A stretch of 64,000 nucleotides of DNA from Membranipora membranacea (GCA_914767715.1 OU612067.1:24342162-24406161); one strand, 5' to 3'; shown: positions 35,659 through 48,424, numbered from the stretch's first letter. Translations and numbers: made by a program. Notes: generated by a model not told the origin, from the sequence alone.

Positions 35659-38113
35659 AATAACTGTTATCCAAGTTGGTAAACTCCACTGTGCTAAATC
35701 GGTAATGTGCGATGATAAGCTGGTCATCATCTGTCACGGCCAGGTCACGCTTGGCTGACTCTTTATCTTTAGTCTCACCAGAGAGTTCCCCAACCAACTC
35801 ACCTAGAATATTTGAAGAAGTTGAGAATTTCCCAGAGGAACGAACTAACACATAGAGTGCTTCATTGTGTATCTTCACACTGCTCACATATCCATCCAGC
35901 TTGATGAAGTTCTTCTCAATCTCTCCATCTGAAATTATTTTCTCGATTGTGAAGTCCTGGTTATTACCGACATATGTGATTCAGTTATGGTGACAGACGG
36001 AAATTGGTTTGGTGCCAACCTTGACGGTTATCAGAAGTTTCATTAATGTCGGTAATGGAGTGATTTGCAAGGTCCAATGAAGGTGAAGATGAACATATGC
36101 CTTCTGATTGCGCGATCTGAGTGGAAGCAATATCATGCTTCTCTGCGAAAAGTAAAAATAGTGAAAATAAAAAAAAGATATCCACATGTTTCTCGAGTGT
36201 TGCTGGCTCTGTAAAGCTTATCAGGCCTCACAATGTATTTGTGACTTGAGAGAGATATACAGAAAAGCTTGATTAAGGGATAACTGTGCTGATAATATAA
36301 AAAATAACTCAAATTTGCTATAGAAGAACCCTTCAGTAAACAATTCATAACGATGAAGCTTAATAAATTGAGGCAATTACAAATAAATAACACATAAATC
36401 AATGTATTTGCATGTGATTGGCATGTCTATTACCAGTATATGAGGCTCAGTTGAAATAAACACCTTTAGGTTCACCTGCAGGTCTCCATATGATATGAAA
36501 ATTTGCTGAGTTAACCAGCATGTATCAGAGCAAGGGATGGTCATAATTTCTGTTTAGTGAAAACAGAAGACTTGACTGCCCCTAAAGCGGGGCGCAAGTT
36601 GCTTTAAATGCTTATACTGAGAATGTGATACATCCTAGAAAATTGCAATGCATCCTAGATGTGTGAGGCCCTAAGTAACCTCTTTGACCTAGTGTGCAGC
36701 AAGCTGCCTAGATTGAAACTGTCACAAGTCAGCCATTGGCAGTGACAGCGAGATGAACATATCTTACCTGCTTCTTCAACTTTCACATCTACTACAGGGA
36801 TCTCTCAATCTTCATGTTGATCAACTCATCAATTAGTGTCTTCGTGTGCTCAAATCCCTTTACAATGTCCACCTTTAAAACAAGAGCAAGATCAATCATG
36901 GTGCAAAGTTTTCAGAGTGAATGAGTGCTAGACCCGAGATAGTAATTGGCGATAACAAATCCTTCTGTCTCGGTTTGAGACTCTTGTTTTTAGCACACAA
37001 ACAACAGTCTCTAATACCCTACACACCAATGAACACGTAACCATACCTGATGGTGTGAGTACACCCTGGAGTTTATCTTGAGAAGTTGTCTGCTCAGCTT
37101 ATTCAGCTTTTTACCAACTTCAACATCCAGGTACTGAGTCATTCTTGTTTTTGATTGGTTCCTTAACTCAATTAGTTTACATTCAAGATCAGCATACTGC
37201 CTCAGGGTATCCTCAATCTGGATATGAAAGCACATCATGAATTATACTAGCATCAAGAGTCGCCATTGTAGCACCTCATAGCCAAAAAAGAGCAAAACGT
37301 TAGCAGCACAAATGTAAATATCAAGAGCATGCAAATCATAACAACAATATCCTACCTGCTTGTCTCTTGCTGCATGAAGTTTATCTACCATCACATCTGC
37401 TTTGCCATCAAACTCAGATAACTTATTAGTCAGGGCTTTCTCTATATCAAGAAAACTCTCCTTTTTATCAAATATCCAGAACTTCTTATCGTTGATTATC
37501 TCAATTAGAGAAGCTTCTGAGTCATCAAGAGGAACTGTTGCGTGGCTCGACCCTGTATAAATATATCAGTTTGAATTATGGTAGCTGAGTAGGCCTACTC
37601 TGATATAATTCAATATTGCCTCGACATTTGAGTTGCATTTTGGGTCAAGCGTTCACAAAGACACTCTTTACATCTGAATGATATCTTGCAAAAACTATTT
37701 TGTGAATGCTACATGCTACCGGGCCACACACGAAGATGTATAGCATGTAAATCACAGAGTAAAAATTGATTCTGTCACATCAAATTGTCAACTTCAGAAA
37801 ACAGACAACAAAATAAAATCTACGCGTGTATAATAAGATGAGTGCTTTTCAACTAAACAAAATCTATCGAGTGAGGTTTTGATATATTTCATCGGCGTAT
37901 CGATATATAAGATACCATGAAGATAAGCTTACCTTTAGTGCAAGTTATCGATTTGTTGTTACATCAAATACACAACACCTCATAACATTTCTCACACCCT
38001 GTTAAGTACTGATATCTCGGCTGTTTGACACAGTATCGTTTCTCCAGCTTCCTATATCCTCTCATATATTCTACCATCGGAATTCTTCTGTGATCATCCA
38101 GAGCATCTTTATG
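35659..38113 (-). pseudogene. TRIM-like gene (B-box, coiled coil), decayed
   Basis: Exons with good GT-AG sites and compatible phases: about 37932-38113 (YCVKQPRYQYLTGCEKCYEV, LC-I-stop-C, a B-box 2 with its His replaced and a TGA between two zinc ligands), 37356-37552, 37047-37217 (coiled coil: LRQYADLECKLIELRNQSKT, KLNKLSRQLLKINS), 36768-36872 (VDIVKGFEHTKTLIDELINM, then a frameshift before IPVVDVKVEEA) and about 35803-36142 with continuation to 35659 (VSSVKIHNEALYVLVRSSG, DLAVTDDDQLIIAHYRF), which also has a frameshift and stop. Order B-box, coiled coil, beta-rich C-terminus is that of TRIM proteins. No RING finger found. Three independent lesions argue for a pseudogene. Confidence 0.65.
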
Positions 38114-38199
38114 ACTAAAGAAAAAGACACTAACAATGGCGTTCACCCTCAATGAATATTGCCTAGAAAAATTTATACTGGATCTCTTTTGGCAAGCTC

Positions 38200-38830
38200 A
38201 CGGGAATATATATTAGCATTATAAATCTTAGTATGATGAACAGTACAAAACCTTTTTTAGAGACAAATACCTATTACATTATCACCCTGATCAATTAAGA
38301 CAAAAAATCACTTGAACTTTTAACTCTTTACGAATTCAAATACGCTCAGCAACCCGACTTGCTCATTTTAAACAACAGCTATCAAAGCACTTCAAGTCCT
38401 ATTAATTTTGATTACTTTTGTATTTTTCTTTTTCTCTCCGCTTAAGTAATTTTTTGTTCTATCACTGCATGAAAAAGATTCCTAAAGATGATTGTAGATA
38501 GACAATAAAAGTATATATATATATATATATCTAGAATAAAATCTGTGCTTTTAAGTGTCATCTGAGTGTATTTGGCCCAAACTAAGTGTCACTCAAAAAT
38601 TAGTAGTAATTTTATATGACCCACAAAAAATCATGTCTTAAATCCTCTTAAATATTCATGTTGGGCATCCTTAACCCAATAGTAATTAATGGTAGATAAA
38701 ATAGCCTGACATGGTCGGACAACTCCAGTGCAAAGATCTGCCCTACACACTGATAGCCACTATATGTGTATATATATATATACAGATACATATATATATA
38801 TATATACTATAGGCTTAATTGCTTTTTTAG
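38200..38830. other. intergenic with AT microsatellites
   Basis: No gene. (AT)n runs at about 38510-38531 and 38765-38810. The duplicated block begins just after the second run; the matching place near B (18700-18735) also carries an (AT)n run. Confidence 0.6.
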
Positions 38831-38895
38831 TAAAATGTCCAAGTTAGTCAATGTTGGTAGGAGTATGAGTAGGAGTCTTACCCATTTTCACCTAC

Positions 38896-38977
38896 CCCAT
38901 TTGAGTTTGATTGCAGACTTCGATGTCTCACAAACGCTGGTGTTGTGTTCTTCAGGTGGCTGACAGTACTTTGCTGC
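38896..38977 (-). pseudogene. truncated BRICHOS precursor exon 2 (B-derived)
   Basis: Matches the 3' part of B exon 2 (the region coding TVSHLK...EFVRHGSLQSNSNG), then breaks off before the membrane helix and joins sequence that in B lies upstream of the promoter. The donor is changed from GTAAGT to GTAGGT. Exons 1 and 3-5 are missing. Confidence 0.8.
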
Positions 38978-40389
38978 TTATAGATACTAAACCTATTTCC
39001 TGCACAGGAGCAGTATAATTGATTTCACTTGCAACTTATAGATAAATGTTGTAGTTTTCAGGTCAAGAAGCTTATTAAACCTTGTTAAAAATGGAAGGAC
39101 AAAATGAGTGGGCAAGAAATAATAGTTCAGCGAACCATCGCAACTAGAAATCTTTCTAACCCAAATTCTAATATAATATTATTGATGGGCTTGGGTGACA
39201 TTATTCACAGCCTAATGACTACATAAAGAACCTGTTATAACCAAAATCACCAGGAAACAGATAGCCTGATGATCTCATCCAGTCGTAACCTATCAATAAC
39301 AAACAGGTAATCAGGAAACACATTGGTATGTGGTTACTAGTTTCCTAGTTATTCAGGAAAAGAATGATTGATGTGGTAGAGACTTTGAATTCTTTATTTG
39401 TTCAGTTTGATTTTCTTTATACTAACATGTTTGAGTTATATGTATTGTAATGGGACTGATATATTGGTATCAGCTCTGATCTAAGTGGGTATGAGCAAAA
39501 AGCTTTGTGGGTATTTTTTTCAATGAAATTGTGACCCAAACTCAAAAAAAATAAGTGTGGTGTAGTGTCCAAAGGTGTTTCTATCACCATGATTGGTTCC
39601 TGCATCGATCAAAAATTAAAATTTACATATATTTAATTTAAAACTTAATAAACAGTGCAGCGGTATGGTCATGTAGTTAATTTAGTTTGGAATACCGCAA
39701 TCAGGCAGGACAGTCACTCTGCCATTTACACTTGGAACATAAAACCCAAAGAGAGCAGATTCAACCCCACCAGCAAGACAAGAAAGCACTGCTACCTCCG
39801 CACCCATGAGGTTTACTCCAGTGGTAAGCAGTGACCCTTCCCTCTGAAGATACTGGTTCTCTTATTTGGGCAAGTGCAAGTCTTTGGATGCCTCCTTCGA
39901 TGTGTAGTTCGCAGTTCAAGGTGGGTTTGTTTGAATGGTTCAAAAGTTTGTATTTAGATAGTATATTAATGGGCATTAATCACAATTCTTCGGAATAATC
40001 AGTGACATGGCGGTAAGGTGTAATTTTCAAGAAAACTATTGAAGCTGGTTTTTCGAGGAAGTAAATTTAGTTGAGATAACAAGCTGCAGAATACCCATAA
40101 TAAATGCCGAGAACTCGATTCCATAGATGGGGGGGGGGGGGGGGGGTAGTAAATGCTTTATAAAGACTGATTTTTTTTTATCTACATACCGTCTGGCACA
40201 AGGCATTAGGAGTGAAGTTTAATTCAAATTTTGATAATTTCTTGGAACTGCTTTGATACTAACTGTTTACCTTCTCAAAAAAAGTTTTCAGGATTTGACA
40301 AATTTTGATTGGAGTTCTAAATATAATATGAAAAGTTTTTATATAATTTTAGATAAATCTTTCTTTGAGAGACCCATGTTCAATGTGGT

Positions 40390-40560
40390 TCAAATAATAT
40401 TACAATAATTTAGGCTCTGTACTGAAAATGATACTATCGTCGGCGAACAGAATCTAATAATATATTGGGGTTGTACTAAATGAGGTCATTGATTGAATAT
40501 AATAAATAAGATCGGCCCAGAACAGAGCCCTGTGGGACTCGAATATTTATATCAAATTAT
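40390..40560 (-). repeat. LINE reverse transcriptase remnant, duplicated copy
   Basis: Counterpart of 20640-20820 within the segmental duplication, with the same GVPQGS-type relic and extra substitutions (for example CCAGAACAGAGCC for CCAGTACAGAGCC). Confidence 0.65.
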
Positions 40561-41956
40561 CAGCTTTGACCATTACTAATTCTTAATATACTGCTTACGG
40601 TCGCCAAGACATGATTTCATTCAAAGACCGGTATCATTGGTAAGGTTATAAAAAGCAACCTTTTTTACTAGACTTTCATGATTAATCATATAGAAGACCT
40701 TCCTGTTATCTTAAAATATCCCTTGAGTTATTCCGCTTTCATGTGTGTTTCACCTTCATTACTGTCATTACTCTTTACATGTTTCACTGGTGACCATAAT
40801 CTTGAAATAAACGACAATGAAAATAATATTAATTTTTAGTTATGTGAGTAGAATTCAAAACACATTTGTAAATTGCTAGGCAATGTTCAGTACTTGGCAC
40901 TGCTGAGTTATAAAACTCTTGTCGATGTTTTATAGCAGAAGGAGAAGGAAAAAAGGGTCAAAAAAGGCTCAAGACCTTGCAGCTTGCAGGCAATATAAGC
41001 TCTGCAGGCAATAATCTTTCTAATCAAATCCCTGGCCGGCTGGTATTTACCGGGCTTCATATATACAATGCATATATGTATCATACACACTCTGAATAAA
41101 TTATAATGTTATTTTTTTGATATGTCTAATCACATTCAGTGCGTGCAGTGTCATTTAACGATGCTGTCAAACCCGTGTCCATTTAGAATTCCAGGAAATT
41201 TTTGTACACTACTTGAGTCGGAATTATCTTTGATAACCTATTACTTAATAATCATACTGGAAAGCCAACAGATGAAAGGAAACACGATTTACTGCACATA
41301 CTTTGTCATAAAGGTTTTGTTATGGGGTCTATTCATTGCATCCATTATTAAAGGCAGCAGCGTAATATGATAAAAGCGGACTTAAAACAATTTTACTGAC
41401 CTCTCACCAGAGACATGATTTTTAAATTGAAAGTAATTAAAACTCACAAAAATACAAGAGTCGTCATGGAAAAAATTTTGTACATCAAGTTAATCCACAT
41501 TGTGGTAGCTTAAAAAACTTGTCTTTAATTAAATGATGCTAAAACCAACAACTTATCAAATTATAAGCCTGCAGGCCGTGCGGGTCAGGTAGCTTTTTGG
41601 ACAGAATAAGCTGCAGGCTGAAGAATGCAGCTAACGCTTCTGCTGATTTTGGCCCCTGAACAATTTCTCCTTTGTTTAGAGAAATCATTACGATTCCGCT
41701 TTCCTGTGAAACCAACACAAGTTTCTTGGAGACACATTGGTAACCATGATTTTGATATGAGAAAAAAACAGTAAACATGATACCATTTGACTTCCTTATC
41801 TACCCTAATTATGGCAACAGTGTTGATAATACCGATAGGTGATCGGTTGAGATCATATGTATTAATGAGACAAGTAATGGCTTGTCTCCAGGTTATTGTG
41901 ATCATCTGTTCAATGTAGTGTTAACATCATCATTGGGTAATTATTAATGTTACCTG

Positions 41957-42190
41957 TTTCCTGTTAGTATGGTATCACTAATGGTCCATTAATCATTCTA
42001 CAGTAGAGTGTAGTTTATATAAGATATTAATTGAGACCTATCACAGAACTATCTGGCAACTACTTTCTCTTTTTTTTCACAAGGAAATAGTCACCTACGT
42101 AGTAAGCTATTAGTCAGATATATCATCAATTAAATCTCAATAGTGCAGGAAATTACACTTTCAGGTATATCCAATGAAATTGGACAACTT
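41957..42190 (+). repeat. interspersed repeat family R3, copy 4
   Basis: Segmental-duplication partner of 29885-30130. Confidence 0.5.
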
Positions 42191-42759
42191 GGTTCTAAAA
42201 ACTTTACGGTGTATGTGTCTACTAACTATAAGGCTTTTCATGCGATGGAATTATAATTGATAGCTATTTACCGCTGCTAAGCAATAAATGACATTTTCTA
42301 TTTTCAGCTTTTGCTCATTTATCATTGACCTATCAGAATGTTATGTTGCCGACACAGGCTACATATTAATTAAGATATTTTACTGATAGGTAACTGAGTT
42401 TATAATTACGGATATATGTCCTTGCCCAATTAAATTCCTCCAGAATACAGCTGGACAGATTTTATCATGTTTCCCAATACATGTACTATTCTTCAAATAC
42501 ATGCATTTCTTAGACTTTCAGTCTCTCGGCATCGATCTTTTAAATATTTACATATCAAATATTAGATTTTGTGGTCTAACTTTGTTTGCAAAGCCAGGTT
42601 GGCGATTCAATTGGCAAAAACTGACAATTCCATCCCTCAATGGAGTAAGTTGTCATCTCAGCCTTCACCTTCAGACCGTTTGAAATGGATCACCTACCTA
42701 ACAACTTGGTATAATAGAGAGAAGTTATGCTCGACAGTCCACATCTACTCATTCTTTAT

Positions 42760-42900
42760 TGGGGATGGTGAGATGGCTATTTATTGCTATTTATTGCTAT
42801 TTACTGCCAGGCGATAAGTGCCGCAGGAGTTGTGGGTTCGAGTCCCACTGGGTGAGTTTTATTATTGATTGTTCCAGCCCCCAGCACCCTCAGATATGTA
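42760..42900 (+). repeat. tRNA-derived SINE, second copy
   Basis: Contains the T-arm GTGGG-TTCGAGT-CCCAC and the CCCCCAGCACCCTC tail. The A-box region is replaced by three copies of TATTTATTGC/TATTTACTGC. It is present in the duplicated block but not at the corresponding place in the source block. Confidence 0.6.
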
Positions 42901-43162
42901 CCTCTCCTGTGTACTTGTCTACTGACTGACTCATGGAAAGACATGTGACAGCATGGAGATACATGCTGACAAGCTGGAAAGACAGCTAAACCTACTACAA
43001 GGAGTCCCAGCAATGGGCCATGTAAGGCCAATAACACTAACACGTATGCTGTGTTTCATAGAGTGGCGATAATGGATTGGAATGTGCTGTTGGATGAGAG
43101 AACACAATTCTGAGAAGTGAATAGCGGGTTATCTAATTAGCGCCATCGACCCATTCTTTATT

Positions 43163-43275
43163 GAGGATGGTGAGACGGCGCAATCGATTAGTGTCGCAGG
43201 AGTTGTGGGTTCGAGTCCCACTGGGGAGCTTTCATTGTTGATTGTTCCGCCCCCAGCACCCTCGGGTGTATACCT
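43163..43275 (+). repeat. tRNA-derived SINE, duplicated copy with internal deletion
   Basis: Partner of 30652-30790. A stretch between two ATCG..TTAG-like direct repeats has been lost, removing part of the A-box arm. Confidence 0.6.
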
Positions 43276-44099
43276 CTCCTCTCAGTCAGAAAGACTGTTA
43301 ATGAGATTGTCATAGAAACGTATTGAGACTTGCTTTTACACTTCCTAACACTGTCCTAGGTTTTAATTGGCTGTTCTGCAGGGATAAAAAGGATAGGAAG
43401 TTATACAAAATTATCTAATTCTTACTACAAACAAAAATTGATATTATACCATCCCAGTCAGGTACAAGAATATAGCCCTTTAATCAATGGTTAAATGGAT
43501 TTCACACTTGATTATCAATCCTTTAGTTACTAATTAAGAATGTGACAGATACCCTTCATTCGATGGAATTGGCTCATAATCAAAATGAATCTTTGTTAAC
43601 ATGAAGGAGCTTAAGACAAGGGCAACCCGGTTTCCCATTGTGAATCTTAATATCAGTGGCACAGCCTGTGAAATGCAATGCAGAAATATTATTAGTTGCT
43701 GCTTTAACAGAAACCCCAACAATCCGTTATGATCAGCATGCCCAATGACAAACATAGTCTTTGGATGTAAGCCATCATGTCTCCTTGCACCAGTGGCTGT
43801 ATGTGTTTTGCTTTTGAGTCATGTTGTTTAAATTTTCTGCACCTTAGATTGTGTTACTACATATTTTTTGTGCTTTTCGGAAAAAATAAATTGCATCTTC
43901 CTGATTAAGGTGCCATTCACCGTATAAAATTCAAAGACTAAAGACTATCACTTGACAGTTTATCGCTTTGGGTAATTGGACTTTCCTTGTGATATCACCA
44001 AATAGGCTTGACATTAAATTGTTTTGATTATAATTTTACTTAGCAACTAATGAGGAAATGAGAGCAAAATGATTTTGGATCGTTTGCCAATATTTTGCC

Positions 44100-44109
44100 T
44101 ATATAAAGG
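44100..44109 (+). promoter_or_regulatory. TATA box of precursor D
   Basis: TATATAAAGG at the same distance from the start codon as in C, with the upstream GCCAAT element preserved. Confidence 0.7.
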
Positions 44110-44187
44110 ACAGCTCTATATTGAAGTTTCATTGGAGCAACCAGGTACACCAGAACAAGTCATATACTGAACAGTGAAAGAGAGAAA

Positions 44188-46295
44188 ATGGTAAGTTTTG
44201 ATTTTTGTTGAGTTGCTAAATTACTTGCATGTTCATTTTAGGTTTTTTTACTTGCAGTTTAACATGAGAGACTTAACAGTTGTACTCAAAAACTTTCAGT
44301 ACAGTTTAAATTTCACATCCATCATATCATTAGGTGGATCTTCTTCAAGCTCAGATATACAATGAATAACCTGAATATCTCATTTTTTCATTCGTGTACG
44401 ATAATAATGACCTTTTAAAAGCAATAGGTCAGCAAAGTCATTTCACATGTGTTGCTTTTTCTCTTTAAATCCAAACAGGAAACTGAAACTAAAAATACTG
44501 GTAGCAGCGGCAGTCAATCCTACCGTGTACTAGTGGTCACTACTCTAGTGTTAGTCCTGCTGCTTACGATAACAGTGTCGGCAGTTATATATTTATCTGT
44601 GTGGCAGCAAGATACTGTCAGCCAACTAAAGGATACCAGACCAGAGTTTGTAAGACATGGGACTCTGCAATCCAGCACCAATGGGGTAAGTAAAATGTAT
44701 AGCATTTATTGTAAAAAATAATGATTCTTTTGGGAAAAATGCCTGCATTGGTTTGTTCACTGTTAAAGTGACAGTCCTGCTAGGCATATAAGGTATGATC
44801 TTTAAGATCTCAGGCTGAAAAGTCATATGAAATAAAATAGCCTGTTTTAATTCATATGCGCTAATGACTTTTCAGCCTGAGATCTTTGAAACCATACCTA
44901 ATATGGCCTAGTAGGACTGTCACTTTAACTGTCAATGGGCATAGTGGATCATAGTGATTTATTCATCCACCTGACCACTATGACCCACTATGATCCATGA
45001 TAATATGTTTATAAAAAGTAAAATGCTTTTTCCACAATTCTTATTTGTTTCATTTTTTTTCTTTGCCCTACTTTGAATGCGTATCCCATTGCCTTGTTCT
45101 TTGCTATTAACCTTCTTGGAAGGATATATAGTAACACTCAATTGCTTATTATAGTGAAACATAAAGTAATATGGCGTGTGACATATTGAGTTGATGATGT
45201 TTGGAATTCTAGTGGTTTTTTTGAGATCAAGTTATATTACTAGCAAGTCGAATGTCATTAGTTGAAGCGTTAAGTATTTGTGAATGAATCTTTTTCACAG
45301 AATGTCGAGGAAAGAGCAGAAGAGATCTCCTTCTACAAAGAAGATAATCTTGTGATTTACAAGGAGGAAGATGGTTCTTTTCAAGCACAAGACTACAACA
45401 AGGTGAGTGCAGTGCCTTTGGGGGGGATGAACCTGTATCATAGGGGTATTCTGTTTGATAGTACTGTTTATTTCACAAAGTCAAATTCTTAACTTCAATA
45501 AAAAAAAGGAAATTGAATCACAAATAATTCACTGCTCCAGGGGTTTCCATGACCATTTGTCAAGCATATTACAGCAAATTCTAAGTCATTTCTGGGTTAT
45601 TTTCATCAATTTAGATTCCTTCTGAAACAATATTTTTACAGGGTATTATCTATAAGAAAGATAGCGACTCAGGTCAATGTTATCTGCTGTCGGCTCCAAC
45701 CAAACCAATGATCGGAAGAGAGATTGAAAACTTCCTTACAAAGCATGACAATGTCTCCTTGACGGGTGAGGAGGAGCTCTTTGATGTACTGGAGGGAGAA
45801 ATTGCCGACACTAGTTTCATACCAAGTGAGGTACTCGATGTATGTCGCAATGGCTTCAGATGGTTAGCAAAAACTTCAAACACAGGTAAATTTATGACAT
45901 CATCAAAAGATTGGATCTCATTTGAACCACTGTCGGGGTATATCATGAGGCCATATATAAGCCAAATAAAGGAAACGGCACACATCGTGCGGCTGGCTTA
46001 TTATACTGGTTATTATGCTATGCCATGACAAATTAGTCAGGACAGAAGTCTGCCTTTCAAAATAATCTTTTCTAATCAAAAATTAACTAAAGAGGATTCT
46101 TCCAAAGTTTTTTCAGGTTCCCTTTCAATTATTGCTAGAAGCAACAACTGATGCTATCGAAAACTTATCATTGCACAGTCTAGGATGGGCTTTATATTTT
46201 TAGATCGTAATGCAATAAGCAGACAGAAGAGAGGTTGGCTGCGTATAAGAATCAAGATAAAGATCACTATAAAGATAAGTTTCAAAAGGAGATGA
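44188..46295 (+). CDS. BRICHOS antimicrobial-type propeptide precursor D, same protein as C
   Basis: Exons 44188-44190, 44479-44685, 45301-45402, 45642-45885 and 46204-46295 give a 215-residue protein that I read as identical to C. Only synonymous differences are visible (for example GTA/GTG in exon 3 and TGC/TGT at the first BRICHOS cysteine). All splice sites and the RQKR-GW junction are intact, and the last donor (CAG/gtaaat) is better than that of C (CAG/gtagat). Promoter, TATA box and 3' flank are preserved, so D should be a working second gene raising dosage of the same peptide. Confidence 0.88.
44763..44928. mobile_element. 166-bp TTAA-flanked MITE in intron 2 of precursor D
   Basis: Same element at the same place as 32261-32426, inherited through the duplication. 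Confidence 0.8.
46233..46292 (+). other. predicted mature cationic peptide of precursor D
   Basis: Encodes the same 20 residues as 33691-33750, following RQKR and ending at TGA. Confidence 0.85.
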
Positions 46296-46490
46296 AACAT
46301 ACTTCAACGTAGCTGTAACACACAAATAGCAAGGCGGAAGTATTGATTATTCTGACAATATATTTCATAAAATACATAGTTGTTTGAGTTTAATGATGTC
46401 AATATATAAATCTATATTTATTATGTTTTCTTACTGATTACATTTAAATAATTGACAGTTTTGCCTGTAATCCTGTAATACATATAATGT

Positions 46491-46496
46491 AATAAA
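46491..46496 (+). promoter_or_regulatory. polyadenylation signal of precursor D
   Basis: AATAAA about 196 bases after the stop codon, followed closely by ATTAAA. Confidence 0.4.
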
Positions 46497-46722
46497 TACA
46501 TATTAAAGCATCCAAGTAAAGCTCACTTGTTGTCATCCAAGCTTTAATTTGTGACAAATAATTGCTCAGATTATTATAACAATGACGCATGACCCCAAAT
46601 AAGGGTGTATTTTTATTTTTACCCTAGAATTTTCTTCTCTTTTTTCTGTGATGGTTTCGGCAGAAAAATGATCTGATAACTTTGGGATTATCTGATCTTC
46701 AGCACATTTGACTTCATCAGTT

Positions 46723-47046
46723 TTAAACGGCAACCAGGGTTTCAAACAACTTCTCATTAATAAATTCCAGATTGCACCTTATGCCTAGGGAAAAAGACAA
46801 AATCTAATTCGGATGATTTTTCAGCCGGAATTCTTGAGAAACAATTCATACATCAGGTACTAAAACCCAGCTAAACTAGAATACCACAGAGCAATTTTTG
46901 GAACCTCCCCTAAACTGAAGTGTTACCCAGCTTAGAGTCAGCAACTACAATGAGTTTTGCACCGAGTCATGCACAAAGCTGATGCTACCTAGCAGATTAT
47001 TTACTAATCATTAATGCATTGCTGCGAAACCTTGGTTGCCCTTTAA
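46723..47046. mobile_element. TTAA-flanked MITE family M2, copy 2
   Basis: Duplication partner of 34184-34558, with a deletion of about 51 bases between two GAGCA / CAGCAATTTTT stretches. Confidence 0.8.
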
Positions 47047-47500
47047 ACGCGATTTTTATAATTTTGAAACTGTTACCTGTTTGTTCGTTTGTGGGGAGAT
47101 TTAATAACCTTGAGGGCAGGAGGGGAGGTTTGAGAGAAGGTAAGCCCTCTTATCTCGAACATCTCACCAATTTGAACAAATTATTTTTATTTGAACTGGA
47201 ATTATGAAATTTATAAAACACTAATGATTAAAAAAAATTTCAAACGTTTTTTCTATAAACATGATGCGTTGGACAAATCTGATATTATTGACACAAAATA
47301 TAAATAATCTAAGTTACTGATCTCATATCACATATCTAAACGGCAAAGGAGGCTAGCTAGAATTGTTCTGGGATAAAAGAGAGATACTGCTCTCATCTGG
47401 CAAGAGTTGTCACATGTCAAAGAATGTAAGAATATCTCCAGTTTGTGGTTAACGCAGTAAAGTATTTACTTCGGTATGTTCGAACATTAAGTAATTTTTA

Positions 47501-47888
47501 GAAAAGTGCAATGCATCCTAGATGTGTGAGGCCCTAAATAACCTCTTTGACCTAGTGTACAGCAAGCTGCCTGGATTGAAACTGTCACAAGTCAGCCATT
47601 GGCAGTGACAGCGAGATGAACATATCTTACCTGCTTCTTCAACTTTCACATCTACTACAGGGATCTCTCAATCTTCATGTTGATCAACTCATCAATTAGT
47701 GTATTCGTGTGCTCAAATCACTTTACTATGTCCACCTTTAAAACAAGAGCAAGATCAATCATGGTGCAAAGTTCTCAGAGTGAATGAGTGCTAGACCCGA
47801 AATAGTAATTGGCGATAACAAATCCTACTGTCTTGGTTTGAGACTCTTGTTTTGAGCACACAAACAACAGTCTCTAATACTCTACACA
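47501..47888 (-). pseudogene. TRIM-like pseudogene fragment
   Basis: Copy of about 36635-37022 containing only the exon matching 36768-36872 (here 47631-47735), including the same frameshift. It marks the right end of the segmental duplication and shows that the lesion predates it. Confidence 0.75.
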
Positions 47889-48424
47889 CACAATGTTTGT
47901 ATACAAATAAGTGGCCAATGACACAAGAGTAACTAGCCACACCTCCTACCCTAGCTGCAACAATTTTTATCATTAAAAAAAGATAATAGGTTGCCTCACA
48001 GTCACATCGGTCAAGCACACTACTAATCAGAAATACTGAACTAAACTGAAACTACTATTGCAACATCCGCGATGGAGAGAAACTGTAAATGTTCATGTTT
48101 TGTTTTTTGTTCTCTTCATCCATATTGAGTGACCACTCACCATAGGTAATAAAAATATATATCATGCATACCATGTGCATACATATAGGGAATTGACAGG
48201 CGTTTAGGGGTATATCTTTTATATTTTACTTGATCAATTGACCAGGAGGTAAAATATTATATTAATTTATGACTATTTCCAACTGGCGTCTGGCGGTAGT
48301 TTGATTTTATCAGGCCTCTGACAAGGTGGCGGGCTTATATCTAGAACAAAGAATTAATTTGGAGTGGCCTTATGAAGGTCGAAAAAAATTGACAAAGGTG
48401 TGTTGCATTTAAATTAGAGTCATA

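Larger units (their letters stand above)
18745..37020. repeat. segmental duplication, source block
   Basis: Three collinear pieces, about 18745-18890 plus 19263-21070, 28709-35023 and about 36635-37022, reappear in the same order and orientation at 38830-47888. Identity is high enough that the C and D proteins are identical and introns align with few differences. The pieces at 21.07-28.70 kb and 35.02-36.63 kb have no counterpart. Confidence 0.85.
38830..47888. repeat. segmental duplication, derived block
   Basis: Collinear copy of pieces of 18.7-37.0 kb with joins near 38977 (against 18889/19263), 40812 (against 21070/28709) and 47500 (against 35023/36635). It contains a truncated B exon 2, LINE and R3 repeats, the whole of D, both MITEs and one TRIM pseudogene exon. 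It also has private changes: an extra SINE region at 42700-43070 and a 51-base deletion in the M2 MITE. Confidence 0.85.
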
